Both the position numbers and the translations under genes were made by a program. This document shows positions 35,320 to 42,776 of a stretch of 64,000 nt of DNA, piece by piece. Each line of letters begins with the position of its first letter. The stretch's first letter is position 1. The stretch is from Zhihengliuella sp. GTDB taxonomy: Bacteria > Actinomycetota > Actinomycetes > Actinomycetales > Micrococcaceae. The notes under the pieces are model-generated. The model was not told the DNA's origin and ran no database searches. It was given only the letters and a program-made list of their open reading frames with translations. Location: contig NZ_JAPSJL010000002.1 of assembly GCF_031178195.1 (NCBI RefSeq), positions 62,001 through 126,000 of the forward strand, in the 5' to 3' direction.

Positions 35320-37062
35320 TTAGAAGTTGGCCATGTGCGACTTCACGGACTTCACGTAGGACTTCGTGTCATCGTACATGCCGTTGCGCCGGACCGAACC
35401 CTGGCCCTGGTAGTAGGAGGCGATGCCCTCCTCCATCGATGCCGAGGTCCGCTGGAGGGCGGCGATGATCGCGACGCCGGCGACGACATTGTCGTCGGGG
35501 TCGAGCAGGTCCAACGGACGGCCGACGAGCTGCGACGCCCACTCTCCCGACGTCGGGATCACCTGCATGGCGCCGATCGCATTGGCGGGGGAGACCGCAC
35601 TCGGGCTGAACCCGGACTCCTGATAGGCGTGCGCCAGTGCCAACGAGGGATCGACGCCGAGCGACTGGGCCGTCGCCACGATCTTGCTGCGCATCTCCGC
35701 CCGGCTCGGGAGATCCCGAGAGAGGAGAATCGCCTTGTTCTCGTTGGCGCTCCGAACCGTCGCCTCGGGATAGCGGTAGTGCAGGAACGTCGAGGGAACC
35801 AGCTGGCTCGAGGCGGTCGTCGTGGCGCCGCCAGGCACATTAAGCTTCTGGCCCGGCCGGATCACCGAGGTCTTGGAGAGGTTATTGGCCTCGAGGAGCT
35901 TGCTCAGGCCGACGCTGTAGGTGCCCGCGATGCCCGACAGGGTCTCCCCGGAGGCGACCGTGTGCGTCCGGGGGGCCGTGGGCGCGGAGGTGCTCGACGT
36001 ATTGGTGCTGGTGGTCGAGGACGAGCCGCCGGCGACGGTCAGTTTCTGACCCGGGAAGATCGTGTCCGACGCGGAGAGCCCGTTGAGCCGCAGGAGCCGG
36101 CTGAGGGACATGTCGTGGCGGATGGCGATGCCGCCGAGGGTGTCTCCCGAGGCGACGGTGTACGAGCCGGTGGAGGCGCCGCTCGACGCGGCCGCCGTCG
36201 TGGTGGTCGTGCTGGTGGTCGAGGATGAGCCGCCGGCGACGGTCAGTTTCTGACCCGGGAAGATCGTGTCCGACGCGGAGAGCCCGTTGAGCCGCAGGAG
36301 CCGACTGAGGGACATGTCGTGGCGGATGGCGATGCCGCCGAGGGTGTCTCCCGAGGCGACGGTGTACGAGCCGGTGGAGGCGCCGCTCGACGCGGCCGCC
36401 GTCGTGGTGGTCGTGCTGGTGGTCGAAGATGAGCCGCCGGCGACCGTCAGCTTCTGGCCCGGGTAGATGATCGAGGACTTGCTGAGCCCGCTGTTAAGCC
36501 GGAGGAGCCGGCTGAGGGACATATCGTGACGGACGGCGATACCGCCCAGCGTGTCGCCGGGCTTCACGGCATACGCCGTCGTGGCCGCGGGCGATGCCGG
36601 CTTGGCGGCAGACGTCGCGGACGAGCTGCCGCCGAGCTTGATCTTCTGTCCCGGGAAAATGACCGAGGAGGCCTTCAGCCCGTTGGCCTCGAGGAGGCTG
36701 CTGAGCGATACGCCAGCCCGGGCAGCGATGTGCGAGAGGGTATCGCCGGGCTTGACGGTGACCGTGGAGCTCTTGGCAGCGGCGACCGGCCCTGCGGGCA
36801 CCAGCCGGGCCGGGACCTGAGAGGCGACCAGGCTCGCAGCGATGCGTTGCTGGGCCGCGGCGATGTTGGCAGGGGTCGCCGCCTTGGGAGCGACGGGCGC
36901 CTGGGCGGGCGAGGGGGCCGCGACGGCGGGCGCGGCCGCGCCGAAACCGGTGAGGACCACGGCGGGCAGAGTCGCAGCGGCGAGTGTGCCGGAGGCGATC
37001 CGGGACCGGTTGGAGCGGCTGGTCGCTGCCCGTGGGGCGCTTGCGGCGTGAGGCTGTGGCAT
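35320..37062 (-). CDS. Secreted five-LysM protein with SLT lytic-transglycosylase-like domain
   Basis: A 580-residue exported protein with AGAGGA before ATG 37062. The signal region is at about 20-49, cut near AVAA. Five LysM domains lie at about 100-144, 163-208, 232-277, 300-345 and 366-411, joined by Ser/Thr-rich linkers. The C-terminal goose-lysozyme/SLT-like domain (about 460-580) has the catalytic glutamate E482 in [24 protein letters not shown] (shortened motif: YQESGF ... IGAMQV). It should bind and cleave peptidoglycan glycan strands. LysM 3 and 4 are encoded by a 204-bp duplication. A GTnAC-n6-like box lies upstream, as expected for an MtrA-controlled hydrolase (inference). Confidence 0.92.
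   Translation of the reverse strand: MPQPHAASAPRAATSRSNRSRIASGTLAAATLPAVVLTGFGAAAPAVAAPSPAQAPVAPKAATPANIAAAQQRIAASLVASQVPARLVPAGPVAAAKSSTVTVKPGDTLSHIAARAGVSLSSLLEANGLKASSVIFPGQKIKLGGSSSATSAAKPASPAATTAYAVKPGDTLGGIAVRHDMSLSRLLRLNSGLSKSSIIYPGQKLTVAGGSSSTTSTTTTTAAASSGASTGSYTVASGDTLGGIAIRHDMSLSRLLRLNGLSASDTIFPGQKLTVAGGSSSTTSTTTTTAAASSGASTGSYTVASGDTLGGIAIRHDMSLSRLLRLNGLSASDTIFPGQKLTVAGGSSSTTSTNTSSTSAPTAPRTHTVASGETLSGIAGTYSVGLSKLLEANNLSKTSVIRPGQKLNVPGGATTTASSQLVPSTFLHYRYPEATVRSANENKAILLSRDLPSRAEMRSKIVATAQSLGVDPSLALAHAYQESGFSPSAVSPANAIGAMQVIPTSGEWASQLVGRPLDLLDPDDNVVAGVAIIAALQRTSASMEEGIASYYQGQGSVRRNGMYDDTKSYVKSVKSHMANF
36008..36415. repeat. 204-bp tandem duplication in the LysM gene
   Basis: Copies 36008-36211 and 36212-36415 are identical except for two bases, both silent. 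A shorter, diverged third copy begins at 36416. The unit encodes one LysM domain plus linker (68 residues). Confidence 0.95.
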
Positions 37063-37415
37063 GGGAATCCTCTGCTAGGTCCGAACGCAACGGGCCCGAA
37101 GCATCGTCCCCGTGATACTTCTGTGACTCATGTTGCAAGAGTGTCTCTTGTGAATTTACACCATGGCCTCAGACGGGGGAAACCCCTTCCGCGGGGACAA
37201 TTGCGGCAGCGTTGGGCCTTGTCGACCGCGGTTTACCGAGAGGGTAGCGGGAACGCAGAAGGGCAGCCCACCCCTCCCTATCGCGCCGGCCATCGACTCG
37301 GCGCCGGGACTGGGGAGACCGGGCGCGGGGTAGAGAGATCGAAAAGCCGCTCATGCGTGGCGGAAACGTGACCGAGCCAGGCCGTTTGCCCCGCGGGTAT
37401 GGCACGCTTGTGCGT
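37063..37415. other. 353-bp divergent spacer between LysM gene and Rv2175c-type gene
   Basis: No open frame of note and no RNA gene is seen. It contains GTGAT-acttct-GTGAC at 37112-37127, which on the minus strand reads GTCAC-n6-ATCAC, close to a GTnAC-n6-GTnAC box about 55 bp upstream of the LysM start. A TAAATT hexamer on the minus strand (near 37155) is a possible -10. I looked for a c-di-AMP (ydaO) riboswitch and did not recognise one. Confidence 0.5.
37403..37408 (+). promoter_or_regulatory. -10-like hexamer CACGCT before a leaderless start
   Basis: CACGCT, 7 bases, then GTG 37416. The first base deviates from TAnnnT; TATGGC (37398-37403) overlaps it. Confidence 0.35.
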
Positions 37416-37769
37416 GTGAATAACGTTGAAGAACTCGTCGGTGACTGGATGGCCCTGCCGGACGTCGCCGAAGCCCTAGATCTGAACATCCGACAGGTGC
37501 ACACCTTGATCCGCGAGCGAGCGTTGATCGAACATCGCGTGGGGGGCGACCGCATCCGGGCCGTGCCGGCTGCCTTCCTGATGGACGGGAAAGTGCTCGA
37601 CAGCGTGAAGGGGACCGCGTCCGTGCTCGCCGACGCGGGGTACACGGACGAGGAGGCTCTGCGCTGGCTGTTCACGGAGGACGAGTCCCTCCCGGGCAGG
37701 CCGATCGATGCGCTTCGCAGCGGCCGCAAGACGGAGATCCGCCGCCGGGCGCAGGCGCTCGCCTGGTAG
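37416..37769 (+). CDS. Rv2175c-family DNA-binding protein
   Basis: A 117-residue protein from GTG 37416. A winged helix-turn-helix is at about 10-60 (WMALPDVAEALDLNIRQVHTLIRERALIEHRVGGDRIRAVP), and a C-terminal helical part ends in RRRAQALAW. In Mycobacterium tuberculosis Rv2175c binds DNA and loses binding when phosphorylated by the kinase PknL. The upstream half of the usual Rv2175c N-terminus with its phosphothreonine is short here, so such control is uncertain. The gene sits in the same neighbourhood as in mycobacteria: near a polyprenyl synthase and upstream of the dcw cluster. Its stop lies only 7 bp from the convergent stop of the next gene. Confidence 0.85.
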   Translation: MNNVEELVGDWMALPDVAEALDLNIRQVHTLIRERALIEHRVGGDRIRAVPAAFLMDGKVLDSVKGTASVLADAGYTDEEALRWLFTEDESLPGRPIDALRSGRKTEIRRRAQALAW

Positions 37770-37776
37770 TCGGTCG

Positions 37777-38901
37777 CTAGGCCTTCCGCCGGGTCGCCTG
37801 CAGGCCCAGCGCGCGCAGTGACTCCACGACCTCTGCGCGGACCGAGGGCGTGCCCACCTGCAGGTCCTCGAGTGCGGCGAAGCCGCGCTCGGAGAGCCGG
37901 TCGATGGACTGCTCGGTCTGGGCGAGGGCGCCCGAGTCCTCGAGGATGGAGCACATCCGTCGGATCTCGTCGTCCCGGAGGTCCTCAGCGCCCAGCCGCG
38001 TCTGGATGAAGTCCGAGTCCTCCGGGGCCGCGAGGCGGAGGGCGTGCGCCACCAACTCGGTGCGCTTGCCCTCTTTGAGGTCGTCGCCGGCGGGTTTGCC
38101 GGTGGTCTCCGGGTTGCCGAAGACTCCCAGCACGTCGTCGCGCAGCTGGAAGGCCTCGCCGAGGGGCAGCGCGAAGGCGGAGTAGCGCTCTGCGAGATCG
38201 TCCGAGATACCCGCGAGCGTCCCGCCGAGGAGGAGCGGGTTCTCGATCGAATACTTGGCGCTCTTGAACCGGACCACTGTCCGGGCACGGGCCAGCGCCG
38301 CCTCCGGACCGTGCGAGGGTCCCGCGGACTCCTCGAGGACATCGAGGTACTGTCCGGCCATCACCTGGGCCCGCATGGCGTCGAAGACCCTACGGGTCGA
38401 CGCCGGAGCGGCCAGGGTACCGAAGAGCTGCTCGCTGAAGGAGAGGCACAGGTCCCCGGTCAGTACCGCCGCTGCCTCGCCGAAACGGGCTGAGTCGCGA
38501 GCCCACCGGGCGCGGCGGTGGAGCGCTTCGAAGCGGCGGTGGACGCTCGGCTGGCCCCGCCTGGTGTCGGAGCGGTCGATGAGATCATCGTGGATGAGTG
38601 CGGCGGCCTGGAAGAGTTCGAGCGAGGCGCCGAGGCGGACGATGTCGTTCGCTGCGGGATCACCCCCGCCGCCGAGGAAGCCCAGGTAGGCGAAGCGCGC
38701 GCGCAGCCGCTTGCCCTGGCGTGCGAGGTCGCGGATGGCGGCAACCAGCTCATCAGCGTCGGGCGAGATCGCGTAGACGAACTCCGACTGGCCCTCCAGA
38801 AAGCGCTCGAGCAGATCGCCGACGCGCAGGACGTAGTCTTCGATGCCAAGCGCTCCGGCGCCGACCGCAGGGAAATCAGGGGACATTAAGCCGCTTCTCA
38901 C
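37777..38901 (-). CDS. Polyprenyl diphosphate synthase (IdsA/GGPP-type)
   Basis: A 374-residue all-helical prenyltransferase. GTG 38901 (GGAG 9 bases upstream) is preferred, with ATG 38886 as alternative. The first aspartate-rich motif is HDDLIDRSDTRRGQPSVH (about 110-125) and the second is FQLRDDVLGVFGNPETTGKP (about 250). FKSAKYSIENPLLLGG is the typical middle motif. It condenses isopentenyl diphosphate with allylic diphosphates to make geranylgeranyl or longer diphosphate for carotenoids, quinones or lipid carriers. The chain length cannot be read safely. It is divergent from dinB and converges on the Rv2175c-type gene without a visible terminator. Confidence 0.9.
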   Translation of the reverse strand: MRSGLMSPDFPAVGAGALGIEDYVLRVGDLLERFLEGQSEFVYAISPDADELVAAIRDLARQGKRLRARFAYLGFLGGGGDPAANDIVRLGASLELFQAAALIHDDLIDRSDTRRGQPSVHRRFEALHRRARWARDSARFGEAAAVLTGDLCLSFSEQLFGTLAAPASTRRVFDAMRAQVMAGQYLDVLEESAGPSHGPEAALARARTVVRFKSAKYSIENPLLLGGTLAGISDDLAERYSAFALPLGEAFQLRDDVLGVFGNPETTGKPAGDDLKEGKRTELVAHALRLAAPEDSDFIQTRLGAEDLRDDEIRRMCSILEDSGALAQTEQSIDRLSERGFAALEDLQVGTPSVRAEVVESLRALGLQATRRKA

Positions 38902-38946
38902 TCGTGCTCGCTCCAGGGACGGCGCTATGCCGTGGGCTCCACTCTA

Positions 38947-38952
38947 TAGGCT
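38947..38952 (+). promoter_or_regulatory. -10 hexamer TAGGCT, leaderless dinB
   Basis: TAGGCT, 7 bases, then ATG 38960. No LexA-type GAAC-n4-GTTC box is visible around it. Confidence 0.55.
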
Positions 38953-38959
38953 GTGTTCT

Positions 38960-40159
38960 ATGGCCCATCCGGTACGCGAGCGCGCCATCCTCCACGTCGA
39001 CATGGACGCGTTCTTCGTCTCCGTCGAGCTCCGGGAGCGCCCGGACCTACGCGGTCGGCAGGTCATCGTTGGCGCGCCCGAGGGCCGGTCGGTCGTCCTG
39101 TCGGCCTCGTACGAATGCCGTCGCCTGGGCGTCAAGTCCGCGATGCCGATGGCCACGGCGCTGCGCATGGCGCCGCAGGCGATCGTCATCCCGCCCCGGC
39201 AGGGGGTGTACACGGCGGTCTCGAAGGAGATCATGGCCGTCTTCCGCTCTGTCACCCCCGCGGTGCAGCAGGTCTCGGTGGACGAGGCCTTCCTCGACGT
39301 CACCGGCAGCATTCGGCGCCTGGGGGCGCCGCCGGCGATCGCCGGGCAGATCCGCGAGGAGCTGCGCCGAGAGCTGGACCTGCCGGCCAGTGTGGGGGTG
39401 GCGCGGAACATGTTCGTGGCCAAAATCGCCTCCACCCGCGCGAAACCCGATGGGCTCCTGGTCGTGCCGCCGGACCGTACCGTGGAATTCCTCCACACGC
39501 TTCCGGTCTCGGCCCTCTGGGGCGTGGGGCGCAAGACGGAGGAAACGCTCGCCACGGCCGGACTGATGACGGTGCGCCACGTCGCACACACACCCGTGCC
39601 GACGTTGACCCGGCTCCTGGGGTCCGCCGGAGCACACCTCCACGCCCTGGCCTGGGGGACCGACGACCGGCCCGTGGCACCGCACCGCCAGGAGAAGAGC
39701 CTGGGCGCAGAGGAGACGTTCGCGAGCGACGTCGCCGATCCCGGGAAGCTACGCGCCGAGCTCCTCCGACTCGCGTACCGGGTGGCGGAGCGGCTTCGCG
39801 GCATCGGCAAGAACGCGCAGACCGTGGCCATCAAGGTCCGGTACGACGATTTCCGAACGGTCAGCCGCAGCCGCAGACTGCCCCAACCGAGCTCCTCCGC
39901 CGTCACACTCGCCCGAGCCGCGACAGAACTACTGGAGGCCTTGCTGCGTCCCGGTGATCGGATCCGGCTCATCGGTCTGCGAGCCGAGAACTTGACGACG
40001 GAGAAGGGCTTCCAGCTCAGCATCGACCGGGCCGACGCGAACTGGGAGCAGGCGCAACTGGCGATGGACCGGATCAAGACCAAGCTCGGAGGCCAGGTCG
40101 GACCGGCCAGCCTGCTGGATGGGCGGCGCCGGGGAGGAGGCTGTGAAGGCCCTCAATAG
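38960..40159 (+). CDS. dinB: DNA polymerase IV (Y family)
   Basis: A 399-residue translesion polymerase. Catalytic acids are D14 and D16 in HVDMDAFFVSVEL and D108/E109 in QVSVDEAFLD. The steric-gate region FFVSVEL, the helix-hairpin-helix GVGRKTEETLATAGLMT (about 190-207), and the little-finger domain with KSLGAEETFASD and RTVSRSRRL are present. A beta-clamp-like motif is not obvious at the C-terminus, which ends in a glycine-rich GRRRGGGCEG tail. The start was set by the TAGGCT hexamer 7 nt upstream, implying a leaderless mRNA. Absence of a LexA box suggests it is not SOS-controlled. Confidence 0.94.
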   Translation: MAHPVRERAILHVDMDAFFVSVELRERPDLRGRQVIVGAPEGRSVVLSASYECRRLGVKSAMPMATALRMAPQAIVIPPRQGVYTAVSKEIMAVFRSVTPAVQQVSVDEAFLDVTGSIRRLGAPPAIAGQIREELRRELDLPASVGVARNMFVAKIASTRAKPDGLLVVPPDRTVEFLHTLPVSALWGVGRKTEETLATAGLMTVRHVAHTPVPTLTRLLGSAGAHLHALAWGTDDRPVAPHRQEKSLGAEETFASDVADPGKLRAELLRLAYRVAERLRGIGKNAQTVAIKVRYDDFRTVSRSRRLPQPSSSAVTLARAATELLEALLRPGDRIRLIGLRAENLTTEKGFQLSIDRADANWEQAQLAMDRIKTKLGGQVGPASLLDGRRRGGGCEGPQ

Positions 40160-40203
40160 AGGGGATCCCGGGGCTTCTCCGACTTCCGGTCCTCTTCCCA
40201 GTG

Positions 40204-40228
40204 GACGTATTCTAGAAGTGACGTATTC
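40204..40228 (+). repeat. GACGTATTC direct repeat upstream of DUF3040 gene
   Basis: GACGTATTC occurs at 40204-40212 and 40220-40228, 16 bp apart, in the spacer 40160-40387. TATTCT at 40208-40213 could be a -10. Confidence 0.4.
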
Positions 40229-40387
40229 GAACGGCGTCGGGGCCACCCGGAGCACCGGCAGCGGCAGACGGTTGCACCGCCGGGAACCCGGGGCATCGGT
40301 CCCGCGTTGAGCGGATACAGCCAAAACGCCTCACGGCGACCGGCGGAGGGAATCCGCCGGGAGTCCGCGAAGAGAACGGGGAAGAAA

Positions 40388-40759
40388 ATGCCGCTTTCGG
40401 AACATGAACAGCGACTCCTGGAGCAGCTGGAACAGCAGCTCCACGAGGATCAGCGCTTCGCCTCGGCCATGAAGTCCGGGGGCGGCTATTCGACGCGCAA
40501 CATCGTCATCGGCGCTCTGATCGTCGCCGTCGGCCTGGTGGCCCTGATTCTGGGCATCTCGAGCAAGCTCATCATCGTGGGCGTCCTGGGCTTCGCCGCC
40601 ATGTGCGTGGGCGTCTACGTGGCGCTCTCGCGGACGGGGAAGACGGATGCCGGGACACCCGGCGGAGGAGGCCGCCCGGACCGTCGGCCCGGCAAGAGCT
40701 CCTTCATGGCCGATCTCGAGGCCAAATGGGACCAGCGGCGGCGTGACCAGGACATGTAG
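40388..40759 (+). CDS. DUF3040 membrane protein
   Basis: A 123-residue protein; ATG 40388 follows GGGGAAGA. It has the DUF3040 signature MPLSEHEQRLLEQLEQQL at the N-terminus, a helix that can lie on the membrane. Two membrane helices follow (about 38-56 and 60-80). The C-terminal tail is basic and glycine-rich. The family is typical of actinobacteria (Rv2169c type) and sits just upstream of mraZ in many of them. Its role is unknown; position suggests an envelope or division function. Confidence 0.88.
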   Translation: MPLSEHEQRLLEQLEQQLHEDQRFASAMKSGGGYSTRNIVIGALIVAVGLVALILGISSKLIIVGVLGFAAMCVGVYVALSRTGKTDAGTPGGGGRPDRRPGKSSFMADLEAKWDQRRRDQDM

Positions 40760-40787
40760 TCCCTCCACTGCTCTCCCCACTTCCCCC

Positions 40788-40810
40788 ACAGCCCGCCGTC
40801 GGCGGGCTGT
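40788..40810 (+). terminator. Hairpin after DUF3040 gene
   Basis: ACAGCCCGCC (40788-40797) and GGCGGGCTGT (40801-40810) pair perfectly around 3 nt, 28 bp past the stop. Confidence 0.75.
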
Positions 40811-40892
40811 CGGCGTTAAAAATGCCCTCGTGAGCCGGCCGGAGCGACGATTTCAGCCAAAGTTCAGGTAAATCCCCTCCACTTCCCACCAC

Positions 40893-40928
40893 GGCCCGGA
40901 ATCCCCGCGATTCCGGGCCTTTCTCGTT
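40893..40928 (+). terminator. Intrinsic terminator ahead of mraZ promoter
   Basis: GGCCCGGAATC (40893-40903) and GATTCCGGGCC (40909-40919) form an 11-bp stem, followed by TTTCTCGTT. It is the only classical stem plus T-rich tail in the window, and it isolates the dcw cluster from upstream transcription. Confidence 0.88.
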
Positions 40929-40958
40929 CATCAGCGCCCTCTCGGTGCGGCGGATTCG

Positions 40959-40986
40959 TTGACAGTGGTAGATGGTGGAGTAAAGT
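40959..40986 (+). promoter_or_regulatory. mraZ promoter (TTGACA-16-TAAAGT)
   Basis: TTGACA at 40959-40964 and TAAAGT at 40981-40986 with a 16-bp spacer, the closest match to the vegetative consensus in the window. Transcription should begin near 40993, giving an mraZ leader of about 60 nt. Confidence 0.85.
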
Positions 40987-41014
40987 GGAGCTCAGTAGAG
41001 GGCAGTGGGGGAGA
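40965..41014 (+). promoter_or_regulatory. Five GTGG units every 10 bp: probable MraZ operator
   Basis: GTGG begins at 40965, 40975, 40985 and 41005, with GTAG at 40995, so the period is exactly 10 bp over five turns. MraZ of other bacteria binds TGGGN-type repeats separated by 5 bp. The units cover the spacer, the -10 and the transcription start, consistent with autorepression of the dcw operon. Confidence 0.75.
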
Positions 41015-41055
41015 TCTTCCGCTGGACGGCCCTTCTGACCGAGAGGCGGTTGTGC

Positions 41056-41487
41056 ATGTTCCTGGGGACATACACGCCGCGTCTCGATGAGAAGAGCAGG
41101 CTCATCCTCCCGGCCAAGTTCCGGGACGAGCTCGGCAACGGGCTCGTTCTGACACGCGGCCAGGAGCGGTGCCTCTATGTGTTCAGTCAGCGGGAGTTCG
41201 AGCGGGTGCACGAGCAGATGCGGCAGGCGCCGATCTCATCGCGTCAGGCTCGCGACTACATCCGCGTCTTCCTCTCGGGCGCCTCGGACGAGGTTCCCGA
41301 CAAGCAGGGGCGGATCACCATCCCGGCCTCGCTGCGGGAGTACGCGGGTCTGGGGCGCGAAGTCGCCGTGATCGGCGCCGGCACCAGAGCTGAGATCTGG
41401 GACGGCGATGCGTGGAACGACTATCTCGCGGAGCAGGAGAAGACCTTCTCCGAGACCGACGAGGAAGTTCTCCCCGGGATCTTCTGA
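41056..41487 (+). CDS. mraZ: Transcriptional regulator MraZ
   Basis: A 143-residue protein, the usual length. Two AbrB-like half domains carry the DxxxR signature: [17 protein letters not shown] (about 10-26) and [19 protein letters not shown] (about 82-100). MraZ forms ring-shaped oligomers and represses the division and cell-wall operon it heads by binding repeats at the promoter, which are present here. ATG 41056 was chosen because family members begin [14 protein letters not shown] lies upstream. Confidence 0.96.
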   Translation: MFLGTYTPRLDEKSRLILPAKFRDELGNGLVLTRGQERCLYVFSQREFERVHEQMRQAPISSRQARDYIRVFLSGASDEVPDKQGRITIPASLREYAGLGREVAVIGAGTRAEIWDGDAWNDYLAEQEKTFSETDEEVLPGIF

Positions 41488-41496
41488 CAGAGATCG

Positions 41497-41572
41497 CCGC
41501 GGCGGCGTCACCGGAGCGACAACCGAATAGACAACGCAAGATCCGGCGCGCGTCGAGGTGACGCCGCCGCGG
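41497..41572 (+). ncRNA. Long inverted repeat in mraZ-rsmH leader (alternative fold)
   Basis: CCGCGGCGGCGTCACC (41497-41512) pairs perfectly with 41557-41572. The 3' arm can instead pair with GGCGGC-A-GTCACC at 41632-41644, with one bulged A. The two pairings exclude each other. Confidence 0.6.
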
Positions 41573-41573
41573 G

Positions 41574-41669
41574 CTTGAATCAGATCTCTCTCCGCCCGGC
41601 TGCGCCACCTGACTCACCTTCCCCGGAGTCAGGCGGCAGTCACCGGAGCGGCGGGGGATCTGATTCAAG
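41574..41669 (+). ncRNA. Structured RNA upstream of rsmH (mraW-motif-like)
   Basis: CTTGAATCAGATC (41574-41586) pairs with 41657-41669 over 13 bp; CCGCC (41592-41596) pairs with GGCGG (41650-41654); CCTGACTC (41608-41615) pairs with GAGTCAGG (41626-41633), leaving the loop ACCTTCCCCG. A hairpin with a conserved terminal loop upstream of mraW (rsmH) is known in actinobacteria as the mraW RNA motif; I infer, but cannot confirm, that this is a member. Confidence 0.65.
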
Positions 41670-41744
41670 GACCGAACACAACATCTCCGCCGCTCGGCGG
41701 GGACGAGTAACGCCACGGCACCGGAACCGCCTGGAAAGGGGCAC

Positions 41745-42776
41745 ATGATGACCGCTCGGGACGCGCACAGCGAATCCGCAGCGCGCCCCGAGAGCGGCGA
41801 GCCGGCCACGCCGACGAGCGACCGGCACGTTCCCGTGCTGCTGGATCGCTGCGTGGGGCTCCTCGAGCCCGCGGTTGAAGCGGCGCGCAAGGCCGAGCGC
41901 ACTCCGGTCATCGTCGACTGCACCCTCGGCATGGGCGGTCATTCCGAGGAGATGCTGCGCCGGTTCGGGGACCTCCACCTCATCGGCCTGGACCGCGACG
42001 AGCAGGCACTGGCACTGGCCGGTGAACGGCTTTCGCCCTACCGGGCCCGCACCGACCTTGTCCACGCGGTCTACGACGAGATCGACGCCGTCGTGTCGGA
42101 CCTGGGCTTCTCCGGCGTCGACGGTGTGCTGTTCGACCTCGGGGTGTCCTCCCTGCAGCTCGACGAGCGCGAGCGTGGATTCGCCTACTCCTTCGACGCG
42201 CCGCTCGACATGAGGATGGACACCTCCCGCGGCCCGACGGCGGCCGATCTGGTCAATACCCTCGACGAGAGCGAACTGGTCCGCATTATTCGCGCCTGGG
42301 GCGAGGAGCGCTTCGCGGGCCGCATCGCCACGGCGATCGTCCGGGCCCGGGGTGAGGCGCCATTCGCGACGACGGGACGGCTGGTGGACGTCATCAAGGA
42401 GGTTGTGCCGGCGGCGGCGGGACGGACTGCCGGCCATCCGGCGAAACGCACCTTCCAGGCGCTCCGAATCGCCGTCAACGAGGAGCTCGACGTCCTCGAG
42501 CGTGCCATCCCGGCGGCGCTCGGTGCGACTCGCCTGCGCGGCCGCGTGGTCGTCATGAGCTACCACTCCCTCGAGGACCGGATCACGAAGAAGTACTTCC
42601 AGCAGGCGAGCAGCTCCTCGGCTCCCGTGGGCTTCCCCGTGGAACTTGAGGAGCACAAGGCCCGGTTCAAGAATCTCGTCCGGGGCACCGAGAAGCCCAC
42701 CGAGCAGGAAATCGAAGAGAACCCACGTGCGGCGTCGGCCAAGCTCCGCGCCGTCGAACGGATCATGAAGGACTGA
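41745..42776 (+). CDS. rsmH: 16S rRNA (cytosine-1402-N4)-methyltransferase RsmH
   Basis: A 343-residue protein; GGAAAGG precedes two adjacent ATG codons (41745 and 41748). The N-terminus holds [15 protein letters not shown]. The SAM site is [14 protein letters not shown] (about 66-79), with [11 protein letters not shown] as the acidic strand. [17 protein letters not shown] and [17 protein letters not shown] are family signatures, as are [16 protein letters not shown] and [14 protein letters not shown]. It methylates N4 of C1402 in the ribosomal P site. It is the second gene of the dcw cluster; its stop overlaps the next start (TGATG). Confidence 0.96.
   Translation: MMTARDAHSESAARPESGEPATPTSDRHVPVLLDRCVGLLEPAVEAARKAERTPVIVDCTLGMGGHSEEMLRRFGDLHLIGLDRDEQALALAGERLSPYRARTDLVHAVYDEIDAVVSDLGFSGVDGVLFDLGVSSLQLDERERGFAYSFDAPLDMRMDTSRGPTAADLVNTLDESELVRIIRAWGEERFAGRIATAIVRARGEAPFATTGRLVDVIKEVVPAAAGRTAGHPAKRTFQALRIAVNEELDVLERAIPAALGATRLRGRVVVMSYHSLEDRITKKYFQQASSSSAPVGFPVELEEHKARFKNLVRGTEKPTEQEIEENPRAASAKLRAVERIMKD

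Noticed and set aside
37063-37415. c-di-AMP (ydaO) riboswitch upstream of the LysM-transglycosylase gene
   Set aside because: Such riboswitches often precede actinobacterial wall hydrolases, but I could not find the conserved GGGGGAACC/GAGCC blocks in the right order on either strand.
40226-40240. LexA-like site TTCGAACGGCGTCG near the end of dinB
   Set aside because: Only one half-site matches GAAC-n4-GTTC, and it lies downstream of dinB, in front of a DUF3040 gene.
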